Assembly: GCA_905160935.1 (NCBI GenBank)
Contig: CAJHZI010000433.1
Coordinates: 248,001 to 312,000, forward strand
Length of the DNA: 64,000 nucleotides
Source of the DNA: Enchytraeus crypticus
Lineage: Eukaryota; Annelida; Clitellata; Enchytraeida; Enchytraeidae
Direction of reading: 5' to 3'
The position numbers and the translations under genes are program-made. Of the stretch, positions 14,478-29,400 are shown piece by piece; the stretch's first letter is position 1; every line of letters begins with the position of its first letter. The notes beneath the pieces were generated by a model. The model saw only the letters and a program-made list of their open reading frames with translations, had not been told where the DNA came from and did no database searches.

Positions 14478-17400
14478 TTTACTGATTTTCGTACCTTTAT
14501 CTAAGTTACATGTCAATTATTTCATATACAAGCTAATATTCATAAATTATCTAATATAAATGATAAAAAGTCTCAGATAGGGGATTGACTGATGATATGA
14601 TGTAGGACAGAGAGGATTTGAGACAGTCTATTCGTATCCAGACTCTAGTTAAACTGGGATTCAAGGGAAGATGATGAGGATGAATATAAATGATAGAATA
14701 TATTAGTGATCGATGGAGTTTTTTTATAATTTATTAGTGTAGTTATTAACGGATACATCAGGATAGGTGATGAAATAAACATTTGCTGTTTGAGTATACG
14801 ACGAATTGATATGTAGTGATGTGTGCTGTGTGAAGTCCCTGACATCATCCCTTGATGAGGAAACGGACGTTAAACCTTTAAATTATTGTTATTATTATTA
14901 TTTATTACTTGATAGATGATGGAGTTATTCAACATAGTACTGCATCAGTGCAGAAGAGAGAGTGAAGAGAAATGGAAGAGATTATCCAGACAGGTTACGG
15001 ACATGCTGCTGCCCATGCTTGAGAAACAGCAGGTTAGTACTGGATAGTACTTAGTACTTAGTACTGTACTGATGCTTTCCTTCCTCTTATTACTGGATAG
15101 TAGTTAGTACTGTACTGATGCTTTCCTTCTCTTAGTACAGGATAGTACTTCGTACTGTTCTAATACTTTCTTTCCTCTTAGTACTGGATAGAGCTGTGTT
15201 TTGTATACCTTCCTTACTCTTAGTGTCTAAAAGTTTCTAATGTCATTTAAATTTTTGGAATTGTTTAGTAATTATATTTTGTATTTTGAGCCTTTTGGTG
15301 TGGCTCTTAGTTTAGTTAAGTCTCGATTGATTAAATTAGTTGTTTAAGACTCCATAATTTCGTAAAATTAAGTGCAAACTCGTCATTTTGTCAATGTTTT
15401 TGGAACTTTAATTTTTTATGCATACTCCTATTGAATTCAGTCTGTTTGAAGCAAATTATTCTGGGCTATTGTTTTATTAAGTTTTCATTGTTTTATTAAA
15501 GCACTTCGTATTCCCTACCTGAGTGACCTCTAAATCTGAACTGCCGAGCAATTCAAACCATTCAATTCTTCAAAACAAAGCAAGCAAACCATTTGAGTCC
15601 CTCTCTGACTATCTCCTACTATGTTTTCTGGTACCAAAAGAGGCACTATTTTTCTTCATAGCTTTTATCAATTTGTCGTTCACATCTAGTCAATCCAACC
15701 CATTTACTTTGTTATTAATGTTTTTTTGCGCGTATGTTATCACGCAGGTGAACATAGAGAGTGTGGAAGCTCTGGATGTTCTAGATCGATTGTTTGAATC
15801 AGTCACACCCAGTGTGTTCAGACCCGTCGACATTCTGCTCAAAGTTCTCTTCGCGCCACCCGATGATTTGGTCTTGTTGTATTCATTATTTTCAGAGCCT
15901 TGTAACTTGTTTATATCAATATGTTGATTTTTAACTTTTGTGACGTCTCGGATTTGATAAGGAAACGGACGTTAAAATCCTATTATTATTATTATCATTA
16001 CTATTATTACTATTATTGTTAATATTATTGTTTTGTTACTATTGATGTTATATATTTTATTTTACACTAAATTGCACTAGGTTGCACTAGGCAATCTCTG
16101 ATTATTAATACATTTTAGGCAATTCGATTGTTAATTCATCTCTTACGATGGCAGAGTTTCGTCTTGCATATGATACACATATTTTGATCTACTTAGAATC
16201 TAAGAATCTGTCAAGATTCATGAAGGTTATTTTTCTATATTACTATACAATTTTCGTAAATATATTACTATTTTTGTGTATTTTATTGTATAGGCTACTG
16301 GTTTATTCTCTGTATGTAATTTCGTAAAATAGGGAAATGCCTTGACGTGATATACTCTGTAAAACATTAAATATCAACCGGCGTAATCCTGTAATATACT
16401 ACTATAGTAGCACTATTTTTATACTATACTATATTTTATACTATAAAATTTAATAATTAACATGTCGTTTCTTTTTACTATCCAACAGAGTACCATCTCG
16501 GGACTACATCGCTGGCTGGCACTGGTCCTGGCCATTCTTAGAGTCATCATGTGCCAGTCAAAGGAGGAAGCCATACTGGGACGTCTGCAGGAGCTTGGAC
16601 TGGAGATACACGTCCACAGGGGCATTGTGAGGCAGCACCTGGACAGGAGGATCTCCATGGAGCAGCTCGTAGGTACTAAACCTCTGACAGCTCTCACTGT
16701 CTTGTCGATGGAAGAAGAGAAGAGAGCTCAGGTGGATGGGAGTGGAATGCGTGGGGCTGAGGAGACCTTTGCCAGGTATTTCATACTTGAATCTATCTCA
16801 GTATTTTATTTAATGTTTAAGTCCATGACGACTTAGTTTACGAATATCGCAAGAGAATACGAGATCAAAATACAGTATGAGTTCAAGATCCGAGCCAAGA
16901 GGGTCATGAGGATGACGTATTGCGGAAAGAAGTGAGTTTTTAGCTTGCCCAAGAAAAGGCAAGCTAAAAACATCTTCGCTCCTTCATGAAAAATCTTCTT
17001 ACCCTATTAAAAATCTTCCTGACATTGGATCTGCTATTGGCTGACTCTCCTTCATGTTTTCTTCTCCAACGTTATGGAATTCTGCATCACAAGATCTTCA
17101 ATCTTGTAATTGTATTAGCAGAGAATTCCATAACATTGGAGTAAAAACATGAAGGAGCGCCTGCCAGTAACAGATCCAATGTCAGGTACAGTAAGAAAAT
17201 TTTTACTGGAGGAGCGAGGAGTCGAAGACTATGAGAGGGTTTATAGATTGATAGAAATTGCTTTGAAAGCTATGAAAACTATTTTGAATTTTATAATCTG
17301 AGTAATTGGAAGCTAGTGTAGTTTCTTAAGAAGAGAAGAAGTGTGAGAGTTGAATTTGTTAACGTTACATACTACACGGGAAAGCGCTTTTGAGCATGTT

Positions 17401-20400
17401 GACCGCGAATTAAAGAGGTTTTAGGGAGATGGTTTTAGCAGGTAGTTACAATAAGCAAGGTTGGAATGGACGAGCGATTTGATTAATGCACTAATTCTGA
17501 GTATGAATATGTACCTTGAACCTGCCACTTGGCAGAATACTAGAGAGAGAGATAGAGATAGAGAGAGAGAGAGAGAGAGAATATATATTTATTTGTCTGT
17601 AAGAGCTAGACAATAAGCATTGATGTGCTAAAGTGGCTCTTCTTATATTTTACTTTGTTGAAACCTATTAAAATAATCAGCTACAGTCCAACCTTAATAT
17701 AAATTAAAGGCATTTCTAATGTTTTCGGTACAAGTGACATATTGAAGAGAAGCCCTTCAAGCTTCTGATCTAAACGTTAAACCCGTATTTTATAAAAAAG
17801 AAGTTAGCAGCACGATAGAGACCAACAGTATGGTTAGAGAAAGCAAATCGCAAGATTAGATGTGAAAATACAGTTTAACCCTAGAAAACGCAAGCGATAT
17901 GCCGAAGCATAACATAACAAGCAGGTGCCTCCAAGACCCCTTAGTTTATTTTGCAATCTGCATTTAGAAATAATATTCTTATATTCTTACTAATATACTT
18001 AAAACTTAAAAGCTTAAAAAGCAAAAGGCAATACATGTACTTGCAGATGAACACATTTTAATGTGAACTCTTGATGAACACAGAAACAAGGTAAAATTAA
18101 TGAAGAACTGAAACAAGATGTTTCCAAAATTATAACAAAATCTTCCAAACGGGGGCCTAATAGCCCCGAGAGTTGCATTATGAAATAAACAATCAGTCAA
18201 TAGCATGTAACTGTCTAAACAATAAATTAGGTCATGAACATCCTTTTCGTAATTACACAATAATATCAATGCTTCGATACATTTACATTTGGTCACATGT
18301 TTGGCATATCATTGGTTTTATCGCATGTGCTCTACATGTGATACGGTGGCGCCTACTGCGATATGCCACGTCTTTTCTGGAATTTTCTGGAGCATAGGTG
18401 ACACCGACACGCCGAAACTGAAACGAAGCCGAAACTTCTTATCGGCTTATGCAGCTGTGTTGTTGCACTTCTGGTCAGGTGTGGTTTGGCTAAGTCTAGA
18501 GCCAACTCTATAATGTAGTGAACTCGTGATATCTTTCTTTGGTCATTAAGTGTCAGCCATTCAAAAAATGAATTCAGACAGGCAAAGTCTACAATTCGGT
18601 AAAATATTGAGAGGCCACCTTATCTTTTATTGTCCCCACGCTGGTCAGGTCGATCTCAGCAAATTTCTCAGGCAGGGGCACCGACGTAAAAAAGGCAGGT
18701 AAAGCTAATGTTACCGTCAGTTTCCTCACTCGAAAGCGATGTCAGTGACGGGAGGATTTGAACCCTGAACTTACTGATCCGCGGTCGAATATCTTACCGA
18801 CATCGCCATTCACTCCAGCCAAACCAAAACCAATTATCTAATGTAATATTGCGTCATATATTGGCTATTGGCTTGGAAAGGTAGATATCAACCTTTCTGC
18901 TAGGTTTGTGGTGAGGGCATTGCCGCCCTTTCCCGTATTAATCTTAGCACTGCCCGCATAGTAGCAGTGGAGGTTAACCATGGCGAAAAGTATAGTAACA
19001 TACTTTTGAGGGGAGATACATGATAAATGATCATCTTCCTCTAAACGATAGCATGTGCTCGTCTGTTGTACAGGAAGGTCCCGGTGTATAACAGTCAATG
19101 CAGTTTTGTATGAATTCATTCCATGCGGATGAAATCGCCGCCACTTTATCTTTTCTCTTACTAGCGTCACGCGTTTCTTGTCGAAACGAATGCACGGCTG
19201 TAGGTACTGAAAGTCCTTTGACTTTATACTTATGCGGAACGTTTAGTAATTCTAATAGTAGAAATAAACAAATAACAAATTAACAATAAAGAAAAAAGAA
19301 AGATAAAAAGAAGTAGAGAGACAGACACACAGACAGAATTTTGAATGTAATTAGCATGCCTTCTATACCTACAATTTGCAAGGTTTAATTTCAGCATAGA
19401 AGTGTAGTTGCAGCACTGCAGTAACTAAGTGTATATACGAACTCGCTGTTTTCAACTGCCAAAATTCGAGTTTGTCAAAAATCTCATCACATGTGATCAT
19501 GTGACAAGCATGATAATAGGTAATAATAATTAATTTTGAGTGGCATTAAAAGTTTAAATTCAACAGAGGTTCTATATTTCACGCAAGTCGCAATGTATGA
19601 AATCTAGCACAACAGCTAAGAAAAATCTAAAGGGTAAAGCAACATTTTACAATTTAGCATTGATAACAGAATAGCCGCTAGCAATGCAGTTAAAATCATG
19701 ATACTATTGACACAAAGCTATTACTATCTCTATCTCTATATCTGTATATTTAAACATTAATTATACAGTTTGTACAGGTTGACCTATAGCATCTTCTCAT
19801 ACAACTTAACATAAAATGTCATTAAAGCATATTGACGTGGCAGAGATTTATGGAGACTTTAATGGTATTCGGAAGAGGATTTAAACCGATTAGGTCATGC
19901 AATCCAGTCGCGTTTGCTTGGTTTCTTCTAGCCTTCACCTCTAATGCCGCACTTATTGAAAGTTTGTGTACATTCTGTGGCGCAAGTCCCAGCTCCACTG
20001 CAAATTTCCTAGGGTCACTTGGCATCAAAAACTCCTTGAGCGTATCGATTTGCAAAAACCTCTATCTGTTGTTTGGTAAATTCTTCTCAACTTTCAGTTC
20101 TTCTCGTGCGTCCAACCCTATTTTAAGGCCAGTTTTCTTTGCGGCACAATGGAAGTTTTCCCAGAATTTTATGGCCTTCCATGTTTGGCTTTATAGAGTT
20201 AGGAAGACCAGTTCCTGGGTATTATTTAAATCTATTGCTTTATTTGATTTTCCTTTCTATGTCGTGTGTGTTGACTTCGTTTCATTTGTCCTCTTTCTGC
20301 TAACTTAAATGTTATAATGCCTTCTTCCATGGTGTGGAATAGCATAAGAAGGTAAATGCATGAAGCAACGGTGACAGATGCAGTCGTAGGTGTCAGAAAT

Positions 20401-23400
20401 ATTCAGTCAAGCACTGTACTTCATGACAATTAGTGCAGAAAATCCACTTTGGTAAAGATAAGTGATGTGAAAGCGTAGCAGTGCTGTCATGGCTATTTCT
20501 GACAATTCTGGATGCTATCATGACGCATAATTTCAAAAATCCGAAAGCCTCGTAAAGTCAAACTTCATTCGCAACGACGTAACGCAGAAATTTTAATTAA
20601 TTTTGCACTAGTTACTGCAGAAAATGATAGTAGATTGATAACTACTTCGAATGGATTTCTAATCCACTGAAGGACGGAGTTCGACTCTTTTTAAGAAATA
20701 AAAAAATAATTTTAAAAGAAATAATTTTTCGGAGTTCGACTATTTTTAAGTGTTCAAATTTGTTGGAAAGAAAATGTAAATGGTTAGTGATTTCAGTCGT
20801 GATTGAAACTGATGTGGCAGCAGCTTCTTCTTGTACAAAGATGTCTGAGAAGCATGAAAAGATGTTCATTCTTCTTATGTGTGGGTTTTCAGAAGCTTCA
20901 ATCTCTTCAGAAATTCTCTTCATCTGTGTTCCGAAACAGGTGATCTTCTCTTCCTTCTAGGCTTAGATTTAGGTCATTGAACTTACAAAAGATGTCAACC
21001 AGATGGGCCAACTTTGGCAACCATAATTGATCAGTCAGGAAATCTGTTAAAGCGACTTATAGCCTATGGGAATTATTGTTCAGCAGGAAAATAAGTACTT
21101 CATTCTCAGTTCAAAACGTCTTTGCAATACTTTCCCTCATGATAGCATTCTTACCTCTGTGTGCAGCTATAAGTGTTCGTGTTGGCTGAAAGACTGGCAT
21201 AACTAACTGGCACTGTCCAAATGTTCATATGATATTCTAAATATATTTTATAATATATACCGTGGAGATCTAAAGCCTCGACGTCATGACCGCAGGGGCA
21301 AATGTGAGGTTCGCATGTTTTCGCCCCTTAATGGTACCTTTCAGCCATTCGAATTGCCTCATTGTCTAAGAGAAGACAGCAAGAAACAACAGGAAGAGCG
21401 TGACGCTAGTCACTACTTCTTTTATTTGTGCTTTATCTAATGCGTTAGAATGGGACACCAAAGGACGATTATAGTTCACACTCAATATATGACGGTCCCA
21501 GGATTTCTGGTTACTGGACGAGTAGAGTTCTTAATATTTTTTTCTTTTTTTAAATTTTTTACCCCGGGTGTAAAAAACCCGAGGTTTGATAAAGCCGATT
21601 CGAGCAGTACGTGCTGAATCGCCGCCCGGCTACTCGAGGTCATCTTGCTGCTTAAAAGAATTGCTGAAGCTGACTGTATATTAAATATTTGCAAGGTTAT
21701 AGAAAGCCTTTGCCAAAGAAAAGAGATCTCCCAATTGTCGCCAGTTTGCTCTGCAATTAACCTTCCTATGCCATTAACGAAGTCAACTCCGTCGGGATTA
21801 ATGGGGCCCCTGGTTTCAATGGCCACCTGAGTAACGTGGTACCATAAGGACAAATCCTGGTACTTTTCCATTTTCTTAGAGTCGGCAAGTTCAGCAGCTC
21901 TACCGGCAGTGTCTGAAGTTGTATTCAGATAGGAATTAGCCATAGTGCCAATGACAGCGACATCCCATACATCACATTTACCATTGCACCAAGGCACTAA
22001 GGTTAAGCCATCCGGGCTCTTACTATCTAACTTAGACAACCCGCTTGGTTCATTCAAGGAAGGGATGCCCGCACACAAAAGGGATCGCCATAGTACGTCA
22101 TTTAAATTGTGATAGCCAGACATTCTACCTGAGCTGCGTTTCCAGGAGAGGCCATGGAGACCCAAAGTATCGACTTCATGACCGTAGGGGCAAATGTGAG
22201 GTTCACAAGTTTTCGCTCCTAAACGGTAGCTAACAGCCACTAGAGTGGCCTCATTGTCCAAGAAAAGTCCACAAGAAGTAAAAGGGAGAGTGTAAAGCCA
22301 GTCGCTGCTTCTTTTGGTTGACACAGGTAGGAGTCGTGCTCTGTCTTCTGCACTGAAGTGAGACTCCAAAGGTCGACTATAAATCCGATCTACTATGGGA
22401 CAGTCCCATGATTTTTGGTTACTGGCTGAGGTAGAGGTCGGAGAACAAGTGGCTTGGCCAATGGACCAAACTGACAACGCAGCGTCAATGGATCTATCGG
22501 CAGAAAGGGAGCACTTGTGAAGGATGGCGTCTTGCAACTGCCTTGTTCCCATCGCTGAGGCCAAAAGGCTGAAGGCGCGATATGAGAATTAAGACGAATT
22601 CCAAGACCACCCTTGTTCACCGGTAGACTGGCTTGCTGCCACTGCAAATCAGACAAATCTGCGTTGATAGCGGCGCACAAGCATTGCCTAAGAGCCTCGT
22701 CGTAGTCTAACAACCGCGGAGGAGAGAAGCTCGTACTATGGCGCAGAATGTGCATAAGAATAGGTGCACTTAATGAAAAAGGAATGATTTGTCAAAGCAT
22801 CATGAGCGGCTAGCGACTTCAAGCGCGATGCTGTACGTTTGAAATCCTCCAAGCGACTAGATAAAGCGGTGGTCGTAGCTTCTTCTTAAGAGAGAGGCGC
22901 GCCGAGTAGAGTACTACGGGAGAGGCCCACTGGCTCAAAGGATGACAAAACTGAGTTGCCCGGAAAATTGCAATCTGATGATATAACTTTGCACTTTGTA
23001 CTAGTCAACTTTAGCCAAAACTCCTGGCCTCTGTCGATGATAGCCTGAACATTATTAGCAATCGAAGACTCCCAACCACCTAGAGTAATGTCATCTAGGG
23101 CATATTATTATTATTATTATATTATTTTATTTTTTAATTGCCCCGGGCTGTATATGGCCCTGGGCTAAAATTTAAGATCAAAGAAGGACCTTATTTAATT
23201 AAAAGAAAGATGAAAAATATTTAAAATAGTTCCTCTACGCTCTGGAAGGCCGCATTCGCCAATGTGCCACGAACGCAGACAGCATTAAAACGCTGGAGTG
23301 CAATAGATAGGCGATGCGATAGAAAGGCTCTTCTCGTTGGTCGCCTGTGATGGCACTGGTTCTCCTGCCTAATTGGTCTATGAAGTCAGACGCGGCAGAG

Positions 23401-26400
23401 TTGATGGGGCCCAATGTCTCAAAATCAAATGGCAGGAAGATGTAGCTGCTAGAGACTACGGCATATTTAAGTGTCTGCCTATTGGCAGCGGCTTCAGCAG
23501 CTGAGCCAGCAACAGCGCATGAAAGGCTGAGATTGCTTGCGGAGATTGTGTCCGTCCTAGTGACATCCCAGCTGATACACTTGCCTTCTGCTCAAGGAAT
23601 TTGAGATACACCGTCCGGTTGTTTCCCATCCGAGCGGCTCTATCCCTGGGGCTCTTTTATGGCCGGAATATTTGCGCCAGTTAGGACACGCTATGCCAGA
23701 TCATTCAGATATTAAAATAGCAATAGAGCATGAGATAGTATCATGATCGCTATTAAGACCAACAATGAAACTAGACATCATATGAGGATCATTTACAAGC
23801 AATAGACAGAGAGTATTGGCCCCTCTAGTAGACTCTTGGATAAGTTGCAGTAATCTATGGTCACTTAAAAAATTAGCTAAACATTATTATTATTATCATT
23901 ATTAATTTATTTTTGATTTTGTCAGGGAAAGTACCAATGAAGAATACTATCAGCCTAGACATATCAGGAGAATGAAACTATGTGAGAATATTTACTAAGT
24001 CCTGGACCAGGTTCAAATCTCAGTTACGTCAAACAAATGACGGGAGAGCTAACGAAACGTTCAGTGTCTCATCTATTTAAATACCTACGCTAAGAAGTAT
24101 TCAGACAAACTACAGGAGTTATTAATTAATTAAAGGAATATATATTCCTTAATTAATGTTATATTACGAATAAAACAAAATATAATGTGCGAGAAACTAT
24201 AACAAGTCAAACGACGTGAAGGAATAATTAAATTACAGTCCACTTAATAATAATTATAATAATAATAATTTAAATAAATAAATAAACAATAACGAAGTTG
24301 TTGTTAAATTACTATACCGCCTTTTAAATAGCACGGGGCGAAATATAGCCAAAGAAAAAAATACGAAAGAGACGTTAACCAATACTTCCACACTAGGACA
24401 TACGTTGTCTGTTTGTAATACATGTGATATGCTATGCACCAGTGTATCATAATATAGAAAACTTCACCACAGTGGAATTCCCCTAGTAACCGGTCTCTAA
24501 TCTATTCCTCCACACAATGAGTCGTCACCCATAAACTTAACTAAAGGATTTGCCGCCTGTTTCTAAATCCCAAGGATTTAATTAATGAATCACACTAGCT
24601 CTGTTTAACCTTACCCAGGCTAGAGTCTCTGAGTCTTGAAACGGTTTAGCCGTTTTTTATACCTTGTAAACAAGAACCCCTAGAAACTATGTTAGCCACA
24701 CCTGGTAAATTTCACTAAGGCCTCACGTACCGTCTCTTTTTAATTCCTGGTACTGAGCCGCACATAAATTTGCAATGGAGTCTACCCCAGTCAAGGGTGT
24801 TAGCTCTAACCCTCTTTCAATAGGGTTCAAAAATATCACTTGAGCTTCTCCACAACACAAACAGACTTCACCACTGGCAAATAAATTGTCTCCCACACTA
24901 ATGAGACTAAAAGGAAGAAATTACCACTGGGTGCTTTTCTCTGATACAAAATTAGGCATACATATCACACATGCTTACATATTCGAAAATATGGCTCAAC
25001 ACAGACAAAAGACTCCTAGCGCATTCCTGCGCTCGGTCATTATTAAATAAACTTTAGGTACTTCTTTAAATAAAGTTAACGCTTAATGAATGTCAAAATA
25101 ATAGAAATAAAAGTTTTAAAACTTAAAACATTTCTAAGTCACATGTTATCTTTCTAAACCCGAGCGAGGAAGTGCCTTAAAATCCAAACACGGCGTATCA
25201 CCGCTAATAACAAATACAAGTAGCGACACGGAAGAATACTACTAAAGGTATCCAGTAATACAGGTAAACAAACGCGCAATAATACAGTCTAAATTACACT
25301 GCTAGGAAAAAAATAATCACAGTGCTACCAAGAGACATATAAATGCCCTGTGGCTTTGAATATAACCAAAACATCCCTAACAGTATCAAGCAGCTATCAA
25401 TCCGCTTCTGACAGATTTTTTACGCCGGGTGTAAAGAACCCGAGGTTTGATAAAAACGATTCGAGCTATACATGCTGAATTGTCGCCCGGTTACTCATGG
25501 TCATGTGGCTGCTTAAAAGAATTGCTGAATCAGACTGCATTAAATCTCTACAAAGTCGTGGAAAGCCTTTGCCTAAGAAAAGAGGTCTCTCGCTTATCGC
25601 CGGTTTGCTCTGCAATTAGTTTGCCTTGTACATGTACATAGCCTAACAATTGCATCTTGATGACAAATATATATATTTTTTTAAAACATCCTTGATCGGA
25701 TATGTTTAGTGCAATCTTAATGTTTGTTAATTTATCACTATTTCTGAAGTGGACTTAATTAATAAAAAAATTAGGTCAGTCGCGTGCGGGTTTACTGAGC
25801 CAACGCTCCGCTCCCGTAGCTATTTGCTTAACAATCAGCTCCAAATGACTAGACAAGGAGATCATGAGGTTTGGTTCGTTTCAGACGTCTCAATTCGTAG
25901 GCAACAATCGTCATGATAAAGAAACCTGATAAACCTGCAGAGCTAGAGATCTCATATAGACCTATCTTCCTTTTACCTACAATATCTAAATTGTTTGAAA
26001 AATTATTGCTGAAACGACTCGAACCACTGATCAACATTTATGATTTTCAGTTTGGATTCAGAGCCATCTCTCAACAATCGATCAAGTTCATCGCGTAACT
26101 AAAGTACATTATATATTGACACATGAGCGATATAGGTCTGTAGTTGCTTGGACTTGAGGAAGGACCTTTTTTAAAACTGAGTAGAGTGATTGCAGTTTTC
26201 CATAGATTTGGGATAATGGCTGTTTGCATTATCATATTGAAGAGGACTGAAAATGGATAGAGTAATGGCAAGAAAAAGTGTTTAAAAATAACCATTGGAA
26301 TGCTGTCTGGACGTGGCGAGCCATGCGCTTTTCCCCCTGGATTGCATTGTAAACTGCATATGTATCAAAGTATACAGAGAAGGAGCGGTAGAGGTAATAT

Positions 26401-29400
26401 ATGTCCATTGCATTCATTCGATGTCGTATTTCTATCAGGGATAATATTATTGTCTATTGTTCCTACACGAACTAAACATAAACATTTGCTGAGAATCTCT
26501 GCCTTGTCATAATCTTCAGTGAAACGTTCGCCGTTTGACATGGTAATGGAGCTACACCAGTTTTAAGGTTTAATCTTGTATTAAAGTACTTGTATAGCGT
26601 GCCAAGATTGCCGGACTCGGAGATTTTAATTTATGTCCTATAAGTATCTTGAACTAGGGCTGGATCAAGGTTACATTTAAGTACGCCTGCTGGGCTGCTA
26701 CAGTATTGTCAATGCGCATTGTCCGCCATAGCTTTTTTCCCTTAAGCCAAATTTTACGTACAGTTTTGTTGCTGATAATTCGCTTTGAATTGGATATTTT
26801 GATCTTTGAGACATGAACTTTCACCTCGTCCAGAATGACTCTCATTATTGCGGCTAGGTATTCTTCTGAAATAGCGCAAGTAGAAAATTTGTTAAATATT
26901 CCAATTTCTACAATTTAGATAGTTATGCATAGAACCCCAAGATGCAGAATTCCAAAGATATTTAATTTCGTAGCTACGATGGGACGAAAACTCAGTATCA
27001 ATAGCACTGGAGAATGAGATAGTATCATGATCGCTATTAAGAAATGGAGGACCAACAATAAAACTAGACCTCATTAAAGGATCATTTACAAGCAATAGAC
27101 AGAGAGTATTGGCCCCTCTAGTAGACTCCTGGATAAGTTGCAGTAATCTCTGGTCACTTAAAAAATTAGCAAAACATCAATGTTTGTGCTCGTTTGGGTA
27201 TGAACAGTCAGATCAAATAAAATTATGCAAGTTAAATCTCCTACAAAATAAACTTATTAGCGTCGTCACATATTCCCAGTAGGCAATCTAATGCATTATT
27301 GAAGTAATCATTATTGATGGCCGGCGGAAAATAGCAGCATACAGAGAAACAATATTAGTTAAGATGTTACATGGATCAATCTCGAACATATGAATTAGCA
27401 CATAATTAGTCATAAATTAAGAAGAGTTTAAGCTGAGGCTAATTAAAATATACACTCCTCCTCCGGTCTGGGACATTTTTCGATCACACCTGTAAACTTT
27501 ATAACGGCTTTCGGGATCTAATAAGCCCTCATTGACAGTATCATTCAGCCAGGATTCAGAAACACATATAACCTGATATTCATGGCAATATAACAATTCA
27601 TACAAAGCATGTAAGTAAATTTTTAAACTTCCAGCATTGAAGTATATTCCCTTAATGTAAGCAGGTCGCTCGACTGACCGATGATCTTTGAGTACCAAGT
27701 CTTCTTACTCTGACACATCATACCGATAGGCGCTTCGAATGAGGACAGATCAAACCAAATGCCCTGAATCCTGGCAATCTCCTAGTCGGGAAATTGAAAG
27801 ATACCGGAAAGGATCGAATCCTGTGAAACGCTTGTCGGCGCTGCTGATCACAAAAAGGCAGAAGATGAGAGCGACGAGTCAGAGCATAAACCTAATCCTC
27901 CGTAGCTGATGGCAGGCTAGGTTGAATCCATTGTACGTCGTTAATATTAACATTAACGGTGTCACAGAGGGACAAATAAATATAATTATAATTATATTTA
28001 TTATAATTGTTTTGTTTAAAATTGTTCGAATTTTAATCTATTCTCATAGCTAAGTTTTTGACAGTCAAATACCAGCCATGTTGCTCTGGCTTGTACCCTT
28101 TCTAATTTATCGATATCTTTCTTAAGATATGGGCACCAAACCTGAACGCTGTAATTAAGTTAGGCCGTACAAGAGCCTTATATTGCCTTACCACAATATC
28201 TTTATTTCTACATGCACTGCTTGATGACCCGCACGTGAAGACTCATGCAAAATGTATATAAGCTTAGAAGAACCTACAGAGCTCCGTAATATCATTAGAG
28301 CGTCGTGCGCGTAGATGAGCTTTAACCGGCTGGCGGCTCTCTCTAGGTTCGAGTACTGGGTGTTTTGAGCCAAGTCCATAGCCTGGCCTCCAATGGAGGC
28401 CATGCAATGGATTGGTTTGCAATGGAGCTCCAAGACGATTGGCTTCGACAGGCTTCTCATGAATAAATGAATTGATGACAGCAAAGTTACTGTTAAAGCG
28501 AGTGCTTATCAGCTCTTATTTACGTATGTTCCGCCTTAACCCCATAGCTTTACCCGCAACGATCAGCCTAAAGATATCATCCCCACCACGGTAGCCTCCT
28601 CCCGGCCCACAGTAATGTCATCCTATTTTCAGAGCAGGGGCTAGTGACTGGAGTAACGGGTGTATGGTTAAACTGAACAGTAAAGGGCCCAAAGGGTCCC
28701 CTTGTTGTACCCCCTTGCTAGGCGCGTTCACCCTATGACCGAAACGTAGAAAACTTGGTTCTTCATAGGACAGACGGCAGAAGGGCCCCAACTCTAGTAA
28801 TGAAGCGCCTACAGTTTCTAGCATGGGAGCCCATTTCAAGGAGTTGAAAGAGTTGCAGAAGTTCAATTGCGCCACCACCCAATCATCTGGCATGTTGTCA
28901 ATGAAACGGCGGGTAGCTTGCACAGCAGCGTCACAGCAGCTTCACAGCCACCTTTCTCATCTACATCCACTGGAGAGGTTGATGAGAGTCTCGGAGCCTG
29001 ACTAGGGCGAAGGAATTGGCGCATTTGGAAGCGATCCTGCGCCAAGCTTTGCCCGCAGCAATTGGTCTAAGCCCGCCAGTCTTTTTTCTTCAGAGCAATT
29101 AGATAGGTCGAAAAACAAAAAATGTATATTAGATGTAATGTAGATCGGTTATTATTATTACTCTAATTTTTAATGCCCTGAGTTGTATAGGGCCCTGGGC
29201 TAAAAATAAGATATAAGAAAGACCTTATTTAATTCAAAGAAAAGTGAAAAATAAATATTTAAAATAATTCCTCTAATCTCTGGGAGGCCGCATTCGCCAA
29301 TGTTTCACGAACGCAGACAACATTAAAACGCTGGAGTGCAATGGACAGGCGCTGCCATAGAAAGGCTTTTTCGCGTTGGTCACCTGTAATAGCGCTGGTT

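Noticed and set aside
15523..15747. N-terminal extension of exon 12 (open from 15523)
   Set aside because: The stretch has no huntingtin similarity and a good acceptor (cacgcag) sits at 15747.
21482..21560. Last ~25 residues of the long minus-strand frame as the true LINE C-terminus
   Set aside because: They come from a separate adjoining fragment (21262-21527) and a T-rich spacer.
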